NCBI RefSeq assembly: GCF_000311785.1 | Contig: NZ_HE978538.1 | Coordinates: 261,693-325,692 of the forward strand | Direction of reading: 5' to 3' | DNA length: 64,000 nt | DNA from: Brevibacillus massiliensis | GTDB lineage: Bacteria; Bacillota; Bacilli; Brevibacillales; Brevibacillaceae | Part shown: positions 1 to 10,480 of the stretch, one piece after another | Numbering within the stretch: position 1 is the first letter of the stretch | Layout: each line of letters starts with the position of its first letter | Notes under the pieces: model-generated | Database searches by the model: none | Seen by the model: only the letters and a program-made list of their open reading frames with translations | What the model was told of the DNA's origin: nothing | Translations under genes and position numbers: made by a program

Positions 1-420
1 AATTTTCGCGAGCTCATGAATGAGATTGCGGCGCTTCGCGGTATGACGGATGAGCAGATGATGGCAATGATCGCACAAGTTTATACGGAGATCAACATCG
101 ACGGACGCTTTATCTGTGTTGGCGACAATACCTGGGGATTGAAGCGTTGGTACCCGACTGAGGCAGTAGAAGAAAGCCAGGAAGGCGGCAAGCGGAAGAA
201 AATCCTGCTTGACGACGATCTTGACGACTACGACGACGATCTGGATGAAGAATTGGAAGAAGACTTCGAAGACGATGACATTCTCGAACTCGAAGACGAT
301 GACGAGTATGATGAAGCAGACGAAGATGCTGATGATGACCTTGTTGACGACGAGGAGATCTTTGACGACGAGGAACTTGAGGGTGAAGTAATAGAAGATG
401 AAGAAACGGAAGACCTCTAA
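1..420 (+). CDS. rpoE: RNA polymerase delta subunit RpoE, 5'-truncated by window edge
   Basis: Delta subunit of Gram-positive RNA polymerase, which increases specificity and recycling of the enzyme. The frame is open from base 1 with no stop, so the start lies upstream and about 30 residues are missing. The first ATG in the window (16) is an internal Met within the folded N-terminal domain (NFRELMNEIAALRG). That domain ends near the WYPTEAVEE segment. It is followed by a long, almost purely Asp/Glu tail, the unstructured polyanionic region diagnostic of delta. The gene sits immediately upstream of pyrG, as in Bacillus. Identity is secure; only the 5' end is unseen. Confidence 0.93.
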   Translation, partial: NFRELMNEIAALRGMTDEQMMAMIAQVYTEINIDGRFICVGDNTWGLKRWYPTEAVEESQEGGKRKKILLDDDLDDYDDDLDEELEEDFEDDDILELEDDDEYDEADEDADDDLVDDEEIFDDEELEGEVIEDEETEDL

Positions 421-424
421 ATCC

Positions 425-454
425 TTGACTTTCATCTATAGGGCGTTATAAAAT
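425..454 (+). promoter_or_regulatory. Candidate sigma-A promoter of pyrG
   Basis: TTGACT at 425-430 and TAAAAT at 449-454 are separated by 18 bases; TATAAA at 447-452 is an alternative -10 with 16. Transcription would start at the GGGC run beginning at 462. That is the initial sequence known for pyrG in Bacillus, where start-site G residues are essential for regulation. Confidence 0.65.
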
Positions 455-461
455 ACTGCTT

Positions 462-565
462 GGGCTTCACATGAAGTTATACCGAATATGGATAAGCTAT
501 AAAACAAAAGTGCCCCCTGCCTGATGATTCGGGTTGGGTCATCCTTTTGTTTTTTCTTTTTTTGG
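462..565 (+). promoter_or_regulatory. pyrG leader: GGGC start plus attenuator hairpin (CTP sensing)
   Basis: The predicted transcript begins GGGCUUC at 462. Downstream, AAAACAAAAG (501-510) pairs exactly with CTTTTGTTTT (544-553). The stem extends through TGCCC/GGGTCA with one bulge and is followed by a T-rich tract to about 563. The ascending arm holds a C-run (513-517). In Bacillus pyrG, low CTP causes reiterative G addition at the start. The poly-G then pairs with the C/U-rich 5' arm of the terminator and prevents termination. All the required parts are visible here; the mechanism in this organism is inferred. Confidence 0.7.
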
Positions 566-624
566 GGGAGCCATCCTCATCAGAACAAGCGTCGACGCTG
601 GAATAGGGGAAAGAGGGGACTTGA

Positions 625-2229
<1,605 letters not shown>

Positions 2230-2235
2230 GATAGA

Positions 2236-2265
2236 GGGTGCCGTGAATCTACGGCCCCTTTTTTG
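2236..2265 (+). terminator. Rho-independent terminator after pyrG
   Basis: GGGtGCCGT (2236-2244) pairs with ACGGCCCC (2251-2258) around a six-base loop, followed by a run of six T residues. It lies seven bases after the pyrG stop and separates pyrG from spo0F. Confidence 0.85.
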
Positions 2266-2298
2266 TTTGCATATAGCAAATAAGGTCAAAGGACATGG

Positions 2299-2331
2299 AG
2301 GAGATTTCCTCAGGTTAGCGAATTGTTGAAA
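2299..2331 (+). promoter_or_regulatory. Candidate sigma-H promoter and Spo0A-like box of spo0F
   Basis: AGGAGAT (2299-2305) and GAAT (2320-2323), separated by 14 bases, resemble the sigma-H pattern AGGAwWW-N11/12-RnnGAAT with one mismatch. TTGTTGAAA (2323-2331) differs by one base from a Spo0A box. B. subtilis spo0F is known to be transcribed by sigma-H and controlled by Spo0A, which makes this reading plausible; no experiment supports it here. Confidence 0.42.
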
Positions 2332-2379
2332 ATAACAGAATAAATCGGGACTAACCTTGGTGTATAGGGGGAGATGGAA

Positions 2380-2745
2380 ATGCAGAGAAAGAAAATTTTG
2401 GTTGTCGACGATCAGTACGGCATTCGCATTCTTTTGTACGAGGTACTTGGAAAAGAGGGCTATTCCACCTTCCAGGCGGCGAACGGAAAACAAGCATTGG
2501 AGATTGTAGAAAAAGAATCGCCGCATCTCGTTATTCTCGATATGAAAATACCAGGCATGGACGGCATCGAAATCTTGAAACATATTAAAAAAATGGACAA
2601 AAGTATCAAAGTCATCATGATGACAGCTTACGGAGAGTTGGATATGATCAAGGAAGCGACGCAATTGGGAGCTTTGATGCACTTTACTAAGCCCTTTGAC
2701 ATTGATGAGCTTCGTCAAGTAGTCAATCAGCAGCTCGCCTGTTAG
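2380..2745 (+). CDS. spo0F: Sporulation phosphorelay response regulator Spo0F
   Basis: Single-domain receiver that takes phosphate from sporulation kinases and passes it to Spo0B, leading to Spo0A activation. 121 residues. The acidic pair Asp10/Asp11, the phosphoacceptor Asp54 ([13 protein letters not shown]) and Lys104 (HFTKPFD) fall at exactly the same numbers as in B. subtilis Spo0F when translation starts at ATG 2380. An upstream in-frame ATG at 2374 abuts the GGGGGAG ribosome site, leaving no spacing, so 2380 is preferred. There is no output domain, as expected. Monocistronic between pyrG and fba. Confidence 0.97.
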   Translation: MQRKKILVVDDQYGIRILLYEVLGKEGYSTFQAANGKQALEIVEKESPHLVILDMKIPGMDGIEILKHIKKMDKSIKVIMMTAYGELDMIKEATQLGALMHFTKPFDIDELRQVVNQQLAC

Positions 2746-2776
2746 CAGTGAAAGCCTGTTAAGCAAAAAAGGGTTG

Positions 2777-2785
2777 TGGTATAAT
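2777..2785 (+). promoter_or_regulatory. Extended -10 element upstream of fba
   Basis: TGGTATAAT (2777-2785) is a perfect TATAAT with the extended-minus-10 TGn. No good -35 hexamer lies 16-18 bases upstream, which an extended -10 can compensate for. The start would fall about 40 bases before the fba start codon. Confidence 0.6.
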
Positions 2786-2829
2786 AACACAAGTTACCAC
2801 AGACCAGTATGGGGAGGAATCGTACGTTT

Positions 2830-3684
2830 ATGCCACTTGTACCAATGACCGCGTTTGCAGAGGATGCGAAGAAACATAAATACGCAGTAGGGCAGTTTAA
2901 TCTGAACAACCTGGAGTTTACGCAGGCGATCACAGAAGCGGCTGCAGAGGAAAAATCACCAGTGATTTTCGGGGTGTCGGAAGGGGCCATGCGGTATATG
3001 GGCTTGGAATACACCGTAGCGATGGCCAAGGCCGCTGCGGAGACTTCCGGCGTGCCGATTGCCCTGCACCTCGACCACGGAAGCAGCTTCGAGGTAGTCA
3101 TGAAGTGCATTCGTGCAGGGTTCTCCTCTGTCATGTTTGACGGTTCCCACTATCCATTGGAAGAGAATATCCGTCTGACAAAACAAGTGGTAGAGGCTGC
3201 TCATGCAGTCGGCGTTTCCGTCGAAGGAGAGCTGGGAACGATTGGCGGCGTGGAAGACGACCTGTCTGTCGACGAGAAAGACGCTGCTTTGGCAAATCCC
3301 GCAGACGCCATTCGTTTCTGGGAAGAGACCAAGGTAGACTACATGGCGATTGCCGTAGGTACCGCTCACGGCATGTACAAGGGCGAGCCGAAGATCAGCT
3401 TTGAAATCATTGACGAGGTAGCGAGAAATATCGCTGCTCCGATCGTACTGCACGGCGGTTCCGGCGTGCCTGACGAAGCGATTAAAAAATCGATCCAATT
3501 CGGGGTCGGCAAAATAAACGTAAATACGGAAAACCAAGTGGCCTGCACGGCGAAGATTCGCGAGATTCTCGCAGCCAAGCCAAATGAAATCGATCCGCGC
3601 AAATACCTGGGACCCGCCCGGGAAGCCATTAAAGAGGTAGTAAAAGGGAAAATTCGCCTGTTCGGAAGTAATAATCGCATTTAA
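2830..3684 (+). CDS. fba: Class II fructose-1,6-bisphosphate aldolase
   Basis: Zinc-dependent aldolase that interconverts fructose-1,6-bisphosphate with glyceraldehyde-3-phosphate and dihydroxyacetone phosphate in glycolysis and gluconeogenesis. 284 residues. Class II motifs are intact: LDHGSSFE (metal ligand His and catalytic Asp), GTAHGMYKGEP, and LHGGSGVPD followed by KINVNTE. The frame is open from ATG 2809. However, the GGGGAGG ribosome site lies inside that extension, and B. subtilis FbaA begins MPLVSMT, so ATG 2830 (MPLVPMT) is chosen. fsa follows after 12 bases, forming an fba-fsa sugar-phosphate pair. Confidence 0.97.
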   Translation: MPLVPMTAFAEDAKKHKYAVGQFNLNNLEFTQAITEAAAEEKSPVIFGVSEGAMRYMGLEYTVAMAKAAAETSGVPIALHLDHGSSFEVVMKCIRAGFSSVMFDGSHYPLEENIRLTKQVVEAAHAVGVSVEGELGTIGGVEDDLSVDEKDAALANPADAIRFWEETKVDYMAIAVGTAHGMYKGEPKISFEIIDEVARNIAAPIVLHGGSGVPDEAIKKSIQFGVGKINVNTENQVACTAKIREILAAKPNEIDPRKYLGPAREAIKEVVKGKIRLFGSNNRI

Positions 3685-3696
3685 CAGGAGGCCATC

Positions 3697-4341
3697 ATGA
3701 GATTTTTTATCGATACAGCCAACGTAGAAGAGATTCGTGAGATTCACGAGTGGGGAGTTATCTCTGGCGTTACGACAAATCCCTCGCTTGTGGCAAAAGA
3801 AGGCCGGGATTTCATCGAGGCCTTAAAGGAAATTATCGACCTGGTGGACGGGCCGATCAGTGCCGAGGTCATCAGCACGGATGCCAAGGGAATGATCGAA
3901 GAAGGCGAGAAACTCGCTTCGCTGTCCAAAAACATCGTGGTCAAAATTCCGATGACGGAAGAAGGACTAAAAGCAGTCAAAGCACTGTCAAAGCGGAAAA
4001 TTAAAACGAATGTAACGCTTATTTTCAATGCCAACCAGGCTTTGCTGGCTGCACGTGCAGGGGCTACATACGTGTCCCCGTTCGTCGGCCGTTTGGACGA
4101 CATTGGCTACGACGGATTGAAGCTGATCAAAGAGATCGTCGAAATCTTTGCTGTGCACGATATTGAAACGGAAATCATCGCGGCCAGTGTTCGCCATGCC
4201 CTGCATGTGACGGAAGCGGCACGCCTTGGCGCAGAAATTGCGACCGTCCCCTATAAGGTCCTCAAACAGATTTTACATCACCCTCTGACAGACAGCGGAC
4301 TGCAGAAATTCTTGGCAGACTGGAACAGCATGAAAAAGTAG
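3697..4341 (+). CDS. fsa: Fructose-6-phosphate aldolase / small transaldolase
   Basis: Small (214-residue) member of the transaldolase/FSA family, a class I Schiff-base aldolase acting on sugar phosphates in the cytosol. The Schiff-base lysine is Lys83 in [10 protein letters not shown]. The N-terminal [11 protein letters not shown] and [13 protein letters not shown] motifs are typical. The family contains both transaldolases (B. subtilis YwjH/Tal) and fructose-6-phosphate aldolases; sequence alone does not settle which activity dominates. An AGGAGG site precedes ATG 3697. Probably cotranscribed with fba; a strong hairpin follows the gene. Confidence 0.93.
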   Translation: MRFFIDTANVEEIREIHEWGVISGVTTNPSLVAKEGRDFIEALKEIIDLVDGPISAEVISTDAKGMIEEGEKLASLSKNIVVKIPMTEEGLKAVKALSKRKIKTNVTLIFNANQALLAARAGATYVSPFVGRLDDIGYDGLKLIKEIVEIFAVHDIETEIIAASVRHALHVTEAARLGAEIATVPYKVLKQILHHPLTDSGLQKFLADWNSMKK

Positions 4342-4362
4342 GGTTCTCGATTTCCGATTGCT

Positions 4363-4397
4363 AAGAAGCACCTTTTCCGTGGAGAAGGTGCTTCTTT
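4363..4397 (+). terminator. Hairpin terminator after fsa
   Basis: A perfect 12-bp stem, AAGAAGCACCTT (4363-4374) with AAGGTGCTTCTT (4385-4396), has a ten-base loop and a short T-rich tail. It lies between fsa and murA and is probably a terminator although the T-tract is weak. Confidence 0.65.
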
Positions 4398-4448
4398 CCA
4401 GAGAATCTTGTAAAGAAATGAGAAAGAGATGCCTGAGGAGAGCGAATC

Positions 4449-5720
4449 ATGGAGAAACTGATCATTAACGGAGGGAAGCCTTTGCGGGGCAGCGTATCCA
4501 TAAGTGGAGCGAAAAACAGCGCTGTAGCTCTCATCCCGGCTGCTTTACTGGCTGATGGTCCGGTTGTTATCGAGAACCTCCCACACATCCAAGACGTTGA
4601 GATCTACGTAGAGCTTCTGCAGCGGATGGGAGCATCCGTGTTGTTCGAAGATGACTGGATGGAAATAGACAGCTCTGCGATGAAGCCTGTTGTAATGCCC
4701 AATGGACACGTAAAAAAACTGCGTGCTTCCTATTATCTCTGGGGGGCGCTTTTGGCGAAGTTTGGCGAGGCGAATGTGGGGTTGCCAGGAGGCTGCGATC
4801 TCGGTCCGCGTCCTGTTGACTTACATATCAAAGGATTTCAAGCGCTTGGCGCCCGTGTGGAAAACATGAATGGCGTCATGACCTTGAGGGCAAACCGGCT
4901 GCGCGGCGCCCGTATCTACCTCGACCTCATCAGCGTCGGAGCGACGATCAACATCATGTTGGCTGCGGCGCGCGCCGAAGGGGTGACGGTGATCGAGAAT
5001 GCCGCCCGCGAACCGGAGATCGTCGATGTGGCTACCCTGCTTAACAATATGGGTGCCAACATCAAAGGAGCAGGAACTGATGTCATTCGCATCCAGGGAG
5101 TGGAACGCCTGCGGGGCTGCCGTCATACGATTATTCCTGACCGGATCGAGGCGGGAACCTACATGATTGCTGCAGCTGCAACGCGCGGCGACGTCATCCT
5201 GGAAAATGTCATCCCCAAGCACCTTGAACCGATCTCGGCTAAATTGCGCGAGATTGGCGTCGTGATCGAGGACGGGGACGATAATATTCGCGTGATCGGT
5301 CAGGAGAAATACCAAGCTGTCGATGTTAAGACAAATCCGTATCCCGGTTTTCCAACCGATCTGCAGCAGCCCATGACAACTCTGCTCACCCAGGTCAAGG
5401 GTTCGAGCATTATCACGGACAACATATACGGGTCCCGCTTCCGCCATGTCGACGAACTGCGGCGCATGGGAGCCTCGATCAAGGTAGAGGGGCGCTCTGC
5501 GGTGATCGAAGGCGGCAGGACTTTGAATGGCGCCAAGGTCGTCTCGAGCGACTTGCGGGCGGGAGCAGCCCTGGTCATTGCCGGACTGGTTTCACAAGGC
5601 GTGACAGAAGTAGAGGGGCTGGAACACATTGACCGCGGCTATGAAAATCTGGTTGGCAAGCTGCGGAATTTGGGTGCAGACGTTTACCGGGAAGTTCTTA
5701 AGCCGACAAAGCGACCGTAA
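4449..5720 (+). CDS. murA: UDP-GlcNAc 1-carboxyvinyltransferase, second paralogue (MurAB/MurZ type)
   Basis: Transfers enolpyruvate from PEP to UDP-GlcNAc, the first committed step of peptidoglycan precursor synthesis. 423 residues. It contains SGAKNS with Lys22, and the catalytic loop [11 protein letters not shown] with Cys116, the fosfomycin target. This copy sits between fsa and glpX, the position of murAB in B. subtilis. The other copy, at 48.9 kb, occupies the murAA position. Both have all catalytic residues, so both should be active. Start ATG 4449 has a GAGGAG site. glpX follows after 14 bases and may be cotranscribed. Confidence 0.95.
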   Translation: MEKLIINGGKPLRGSVSISGAKNSAVALIPAALLADGPVVIENLPHIQDVEIYVELLQRMGASVLFEDDWMEIDSSAMKPVVMPNGHVKKLRASYYLWGALLAKFGEANVGLPGGCDLGPRPVDLHIKGFQALGARVENMNGVMTLRANRLRGARIYLDLISVGATINIMLAAARAEGVTVIENAAREPEIVDVATLLNNMGANIKGAGTDVIRIQGVERLRGCRHTIIPDRIEAGTYMIAAAATRGDVILENVIPKHLEPISAKLREIGVVIEDGDDNIRVIGQEKYQAVDVKTNPYPGFPTDLQQPMTTLLTQVKGSSIITDNIYGSRFRHVDELRRMGASIKVEGRSAVIEGGRTLNGAKVVSSDLRAGAALVIAGLVSQGVTEVEGLEHIDRGYENLVGKLRNLGADVYREVLKPTKRP

Positions 5721-5734
5721 GGGGGAAGGCACAG

Positions 5735-6697
5735 ATGGAACGCAGTTTATCACTCGAGTTGGTTCGCGTCACGGAAGCCGCGGCACTTGCTTCGGCACGT
5801 TGGATGGGGCTGGGCAAAAAAAACGAGGCCGACGGAGCGGCTACGACAGCAATGCGCCGGGAGTTTGAAAACATCCCGATGGATGGCGTAGTGGTGATCG
5901 GCGAAGGCGAAATGGATGAGGCCCCGATGCTCTACATTGGAGAAAAGCTGGGACAAGGGGTGCCGCCCTACGTCGATGTGGCAGTGGACCCCTTGGAAGG
6001 GACCAATATCGTCGCCAAAGGAACGTGGAATGCCATATCGGTAATCGCCATCGCCGATCGCGGCAACTTGCTTCACGCGCCTGATATGTACATGGAAAAA
6101 ATCGCGGTCGGTCCGAATGCGGTAGGGAAAATTGATATTAACGCCCCGGTTGCCGACAATCTCAAAGCGGTTGCCCAGGCAGCCGGAAAGGACATGAGCG
6201 ATCTGGTCGCCATCGTCCTGGACCGCGACCGGCATTCACGGATCATCTCCGAAATCCGCGAAGCGGGTGCACGGATCAAGCTGATTCCCGACGGAGACGT
6301 CGCTGCGGCGATTAATACCGCCTTTCCGAACACGGGGGTAGATATTCTGTTCGGTTCCGGAGGTGCGCCGGAAGGAGTGTTGGCAGCAGTGGCGCTAAAA
6401 TGTCTGGGCGGGGAGATCCAGGGCAGGCTGCTGCCGCAGAACGAGGAAGAATTGGAACGCTGCAAGCGAATGGGGCTGACTGACCCGCATCAGGTCCTGT
6501 ACATGGACGATCTGGTTAAGGGGGATGACGCTATTTTTGCGGCAACAGGTGTAACTGACGGCGAACTTCTTCGCGGTGTTCGGTTCCAGGGGACGCGTGC
6601 AACCACCCACTCGGTGGTCATGCGGGCGAAAACGGGAACGATTCGTTTCATCGAAGGAAACCATCGCCTTGAACGGAAGCCCATTCTTGCGTTGTGA
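5735..6697 (+). CDS. glpX: Class II fructose-1,6-bisphosphatase GlpX
   Basis: Hydrolyses fructose-1,6-bisphosphate to fructose-6-phosphate, the gluconeogenic step opposing phosphofructokinase. 320 residues. Class II signatures are present: [13 protein letters not shown] with the metal Asp, [11 protein letters not shown], and the VDPLEGTN lithium-sensitive phosphatase-like motif, then [10 protein letters not shown]. The start ATG 5735 follows GGGGGAAGG. It lies tightly between murA and rho, the same order as in Bacillus. Together with fba nearby it places two enzymes of fructose-bisphosphate metabolism within 4 kb. Confidence 0.95.
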   Translation: MERSLSLELVRVTEAAALASARWMGLGKKNEADGAATTAMRREFENIPMDGVVVIGEGEMDEAPMLYIGEKLGQGVPPYVDVAVDPLEGTNIVAKGTWNAISVIAIADRGNLLHAPDMYMEKIAVGPNAVGKIDINAPVADNLKAVAQAAGKDMSDLVAIVLDRDRHSRIISEIREAGARIKLIPDGDVAAAINTAFPNTGVDILFGSGGAPEGVLAAVALKCLGGEIQGRLLPQNEEELERCKRMGLTDPHQVLYMDDLVKGDDAIFAATGVTDGELLRGVRFQGTRATTHSVVMRAKTGTIRFIEGNHRLERKPILAL

Positions 6698-6742
6698 GCG
6701 GTGAAATAAGATAGAGAAAAGATACTAAAGTGTGGTGTATAT

Positions 6743-8056
6743 ATGCTCATTTCCGAACTGGAAGAGAAGAAATTAACTGATTTGTACAAGCTAGCAAAGG
6801 AGTACCAGATTGCCCAGTACTCACAAATGAAGAAAAAAGAACTGATTTTTGCGATACTGCGAGCACGCGCCGAACGGGACGGCTTGATGTTCATGGAAGG
6901 GGTACTGGAAATTCTGCCGGAAGGATACGGGTTCTTGCGGCCGATCAACTACCTTCCCAGCTCGGAAGACATTTATATTTCACAGTCGCAAATACGCCGC
7001 TTCGATCTGAGGATGGGTGATCTCGTCTCTGGAAAAGTCCGTCCACCCAAGGAGAATGAACGATATTTTGGTCTACTGCAGGTTGAAGCCGTCAACGGTC
7101 AAGATCCGGAATTGGCAGCAGAACGCCTCCACTTTCCCGCCCTGACACCGCTTTATCCTCAAAAAAAGCTTGTTTTAGAAACCTCACCGACAAAGCTTTC
7201 TACCAGGATCATGGATATGTTGACACCGGTTGGATTGGGCCAGCGGGGCTTGATTGTCGCTCCCCCAAAAGCTGGGAAAACTGTTTTGCTAAAAGAGATT
7301 GCGAACAGCATTACCGAAAACCATCCGGACATTTCGCTTTTTGTCCTGCTGATCGACGAGCGTCCGGAGGAGGTAACGGATATGCAGCGGTCTGTGAAGG
7401 GAGAGGTGGTAGCCTCCACCTTTGATGAGCTGCCGGAAAACCACATCAAGGTAGCCGAACTGGTATTGGAGAGGGCGAAAAGGCTGGTGGAGCATAAAAA
7501 GGATGTCGTCATTCTGCTTGACTCGATCACCCGGCTTGCCAGAGCTTATAACCTGGTCATCCCTCCCAGCGGCAGAACGCTCTCAGGCGGGATCGATCCG
7601 GCAGCGTTTCACCGGCCAAAGCGGTTTTTCGGATCGGCGCGGAACATCGAGGAAGGCGGCAGCCTGACCATCCTCGCCACCAGCTTGATCGAGACGGGTT
7701 CACGCATGGATGACGTGATTTACGAGGAGTTCAAAGGAACGGGGAACATGGAACTGCACCTCGACCGAAAATTGGCCGAACGGCGGATTTTTCCCGCCAT
7801 CGACATTCGCCGCTCCGGTACGCGCCGCGAAGAACTGCTCTTATCGAAAGAAGAATTGGATAAATTGTGGTCCATTCGCAAGCGCATGAACGACAGCCAC
7901 GAGTTTGTCGAGACCTTCTTGAAACGATTGGCGGAAACGAAAACAAATGTAGAATTTCTGGAGGGGATCGAAAGCAAGCCGGAAGGACAGACACCGTCCC
8001 AACCGGAAGCCAAGACGTCCCGCTCTCCAAAACAATCTACTGTGACGGCAAAGTAA
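6743..8056 (+). CDS. rho: Transcription termination factor Rho
   Basis: Hexameric RNA-dependent ATPase that terminates transcription. 437 residues. An N-terminal Rho-N helical domain (about 5-45) is followed by the cold-shock-like RNA-binding fold ([17 protein letters not shown], about 60-125) and the RecA-type ATPase. The Walker A motif is APPKAGKT with Lys179, followed by [14 protein letters not shown] and [18 protein letters not shown] short Ser/Pro/Lys-rich C-terminal tail (about 410-437) has no obvious domain. Start ATG 6743 has no strong ribosome site, only GGTG-like sequence, so translation may be weak. The stop codon lies inside the following terminator hairpin. Confidence 0.97.
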   Translation: MLISELEEKKLTDLYKLAKEYQIAQYSQMKKKELIFAILRARAERDGLMFMEGVLEILPEGYGFLRPINYLPSSEDIYISQSQIRRFDLRMGDLVSGKVRPPKENERYFGLLQVEAVNGQDPELAAERLHFPALTPLYPQKKLVLETSPTKLSTRIMDMLTPVGLGQRGLIVAPPKAGKTVLLKEIANSITENHPDISLFVLLIDERPEEVTDMQRSVKGEVVASTFDELPENHIKVAELVLERAKRLVEHKKDVVILLDSITRLARAYNLVIPPSGRTLSGGIDPAAFHRPKRFFGSARNIEEGGSLTILATSLIETGSRMDDVIYEEFKGTGNMELHLDRKLAERRIFPAIDIRRSGTRREELLLSKEELDKLWSIRKRMNDSHEFVETFLKRLAETKTNVEFLEGIESKPEGQTPSQPEAKTSRSPKQSTVTAK

Positions 8057-8073
8057 ACGCCGTCATTTTTTTT
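8043..8073 (+). terminator. Rho-independent terminator overlapping the rho stop codon
   Basis: TGACGGC (8043-8049) pairs with GCCGTCA (8059-8065), followed by eight T residues. The stop codon of rho lies in the loop, so the last codons of rho form the ascending arm. Confidence 0.88.
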
Positions 8074-8115
8074 GTATTTTGGCATATTACTAGGAAAGTA
8101 GAGGGGAGGTTAAGC

Positions 8116-9027
8116 ATGATGGATGCTTACGCAGCTGATACGCAGGTACCATGGCAAAGCTCGGATGAAGCAAGGCAAGCCGTTGTGGAACAATCCCTGC
8201 TTCAGGCGTTTAATCCCTATACGATCTTTGAGGAAGAGGAGGAACTTCCGCAAAAGCGAAGCCCGGTCATTTCATACACCGTGCAGCAGGGGGATACACT
8301 TTCCGAGATTGCTTACCGCAACGGAATCAGCCTGAAAGAATTGGTAGAGCAAAATAAAATTAAAAATCCCAACTTCGTAGGAATCGGCTTGAAGCTTACA
8401 ATGAAGCGAAATGAAATAATTCATACGGTCGGCAGCGGAGAGACGCTGGACCAGATTGCCGCCCGTTACCAGGTCAGCGAATCGGCAATCGCCGCCCGCA
8501 ACCCACTGGTCAGACTGATTCCGGATAACTTGTATATCGGACAGGTCTTGTATGTTCCCATACCCCTGCAGCGGCGTATGCCGGCTGGCCATGAGGATAT
8601 CGCAGAGCGATCGTCCGTCCAGGTTGCAAGCCGCGGCACGCTGCGCTCCCGAACCATGGAATGGCCGATTGAAAACGCTACGATTACGAGCGATTTTGGC
8701 AGCCGCTGGGGGAGAATGCACAAAGGGATAGACCTGTGGAACGAGAATAAGGGCAACACGCCGATATTGGCAGCAAAAAGCGGCACAGTCATTGAGGCAG
8801 GAACGACCCGCGCAGGGTATGGACAGTTGGTCGTGCTGGATCACGGCGACGGGTTGAATACCTTTTATGCCCACATGCGCAAGATCCTGGTGACCGTTGG
8901 CCAGGAAGTAAACCAGGGAGATGTTTTGGGGTACATGGGGAACACAGGAGATTCCACCAACTACCATCTGCACTTTGAGGTGCGTCAGGATGATACGCCA
9001 GTCAATCCCTTGCGTTTTCTGCGGTAA
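8116..9027 (+). CDS. LysM-LysM-M23 peptidoglycan endopeptidase
   Basis: 303 residues. Two LysM domains (about 53-95, beginning YTVQQGDTLSEIA, and about 100-148, beginning HTVGSGETLDQIA) should bind peptidoglycan. A C-terminal M23/LytM domain (about 190-303) keeps the HxxxD zinc motif (MHKGIDL) and the final HLHFEVR, so it is probably an active endopeptidase. The start ATG 8116 follows GGGGAGG. The acidic N-terminus (residues 1-50) shows no signal peptide or membrane segment. The frame is open further upstream, but that part overlaps rho and its terminator. It may be secreted by another route or act inside a forespore or mother cell; I cannot tell. Confidence 0.88.
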   Translation: MMDAYAADTQVPWQSSDEARQAVVEQSLLQAFNPYTIFEEEEELPQKRSPVISYTVQQGDTLSEIAYRNGISLKELVEQNKIKNPNFVGIGLKLTMKRNEIIHTVGSGETLDQIAARYQVSESAIAARNPLVRLIPDNLYIGQVLYVPIPLQRRMPAGHEDIAERSSVQVASRGTLRSRTMEWPIENATITSDFGSRWGRMHKGIDLWNENKGNTPILAAKSGTVIEAGTTRAGYGQLVVLDHGDGLNTFYAHMRKILVTVGQEVNQGDVLGYMGNTGDSTNYHLHFEVRQDDTPVNPLRFLR

Positions 9028-9098
9028 TTGGCAGTTCTTCACGTTTACAACGCCTGCCGGGTTGCGTTACAATGACTTGAAGCAAAAAAGAGGGGCGA

Positions 9099-10370
9099 AT
9101 GGAAACGATGTATCTGGTATACGCAGACGAGCAAGGAAGGGTTTACGATCATCCGGAGGCTTATGCCGTTGGCAGAAATGGCGAGATGCTGACGGAAATC
9201 CTGGAAGAAGAATTAATTCCGCTGCCTGAGGGAGCTACATTGGTCAGCCTGCCAGACACCGTGCCGGTCGGCATGGATCCCGATACAGGAGAAATGATGA
9301 GATTGGACGGGTTTACAGCCGTGGGTGCGCTTTTGCCGCAAGGCTTTACCCGCTTGCTTTTGCCCGGTTACGTAAAGACGGATAAGCAAAAAAAGTTTCC
9401 GTTGTTCGGATATACGGCAGTCGTTTGGAAAGACGGCGCATTCTGGACAGCCGCCCGGCAAAGCGATGATCCTTATCAATGGAACCCGCTGAACTTCCCG
9501 ATGGAGGAATTGAAAAGCCGTGTCGAACAGACGTTATCCATGTTTCCGGAAAATCGGATATTGCGCCATTTGTCCCACTGTGCGCTGGAGTATGAATGCT
9601 TGACTGCATCCAATAACTTTTTCCATCGCTGGGAAGGGAGCTTGCCGGTATCTTACACCTGTAACGCCGGCTGTTATGGCTGTATTTCCGAGCAGCCGGA
9701 AGACAGCGGATTTCCTTCGCCGCAGACGCGAATGAATTTTAAGCCGACAGAGGACGAGCTTGTGGAAGTGATGCTCCACCATCTGAAAACGCCAGAGAGC
9801 ATTATCAGTTTTGGACAAGGCTGTGAAGGAGAGCCTTCCACAATGGCGGGGATCATCGTCCCGGCGATCCGCCGCGTCCGGCAGAAGACCGACATGGGCT
9901 TGATCAACATCAACACCAATGCCGGGCTGACTGACCACATCAAGGGCATCGTCGACGCAGGGCTCGACCTGATGCGGGTCAGCATCATCAGCGCCATCGA
10001 CGAGCACTACAACGCGTATTACCGCCCGCGCGGCTACACCTTGGAAAATGTGGCCCGCTCCGCGGAGTACGCTGCTTCCAAGGGAGTGTACACCTCGATC
10101 AACTACCTGTGTTTCCCAGGGGTATTCGACCGCGAAGAAGAGATAGAAGCGATGATCAACTTTATACGGCGCACCGGAATTCGCTTGATCCAGCTTCGCA
10201 ACCTGAACATCGACCCGGAAAGCTACCTGGAGATGATTCCAAAGGCGCAGGGTGAGGTGTTTGGGATGAAGCAGGCGATAGAAATTTACCAGCAGGAGCT
10301 CCCCGATGTGGTAATCGGTTCGTTCACCCACGTACCGCCCAAGGAACTGCTTCGCAGGAAAAATATGTAA
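9099..10370 (+). CDS. Radical SAM protein of unknown function
   Basis: 423 residues. The canonical radical SAM cluster motif CxxxCxxC occurs as [10 protein letters not shown] (about residue 190), after an unusually long N-terminal region with no domain I recognise. SAM-binding features follow: GQGCEGEPS (GGE-like), ININTNAGL and the LMRVSIISA strand. No C-terminal SPASM-type cysteine cluster is visible; the C-terminus ends KELLRRKNM. The substrate is not evident. It lies alone between the LysM/M23 gene and rpmE with no partner peptide or maturase. Start ATG 9099 has AGAGGGG only three bases away; ATG 9108 is an alternative start. Confidence 0.85.
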   Translation: METMYLVYADEQGRVYDHPEAYAVGRNGEMLTEILEEELIPLPEGATLVSLPDTVPVGMDPDTGEMMRLDGFTAVGALLPQGFTRLLLPGYVKTDKQKKFPLFGYTAVVWKDGAFWTAARQSDDPYQWNPLNFPMEELKSRVEQTLSMFPENRILRHLSHCALEYECLTASNNFFHRWEGSLPVSYTCNAGCYGCISEQPEDSGFPSPQTRMNFKPTEDELVEVMLHHLKTPESIISFGQGCEGEPSTMAGIIVPAIRRVRQKTDMGLININTNAGLTDHIKGIVDAGLDLMRVSIISAIDEHYNAYYRPRGYTLENVARSAEYAASKGVYTSINYLCFPGVFDREEEIEAMINFIRRTGIRLIQLRNLNIDPESYLEMIPKAQGEVFGMKQAIEIYQQELPDVVIGSFTHVPPKELLRRKNM

Positions 10371-10385
10371 ACCACCTTCCTGCTA

Positions 10386-10414
10386 TTGCAAATCGGCACC
10401 AGTCGTGCTACTAT
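10386..10414 (+). promoter_or_regulatory. Candidate promoter of rpmE
   Basis: TTGCAA (10386-10391) and TACTAT (10409-10414) have 17-base spacing, with an extended -10 TGC directly before the -10. It lies 67 bases before the rpmE start codon. Confidence 0.6.
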
Positions 10415-10480
10415 CTTTTTATGTCTGTTTTATATAACTCTGTTTCGGTATACGATTCAGGGCGGAAAGAGGTGGATAAC

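Noticed and set aside
2809..2829. Upstream ATG for fba adding seven residues
   Set aside because: The ribosome-binding site lies inside the extension, and the known aldolase N-terminus starts at ATG 2830.
7867..8115. 83-codon N-terminal extension of the LysM/M23 protein
   Set aside because: It overlaps the end of rho in another frame and translates the rho terminator T-tract; the GGGGAGG site fits ATG 8116.
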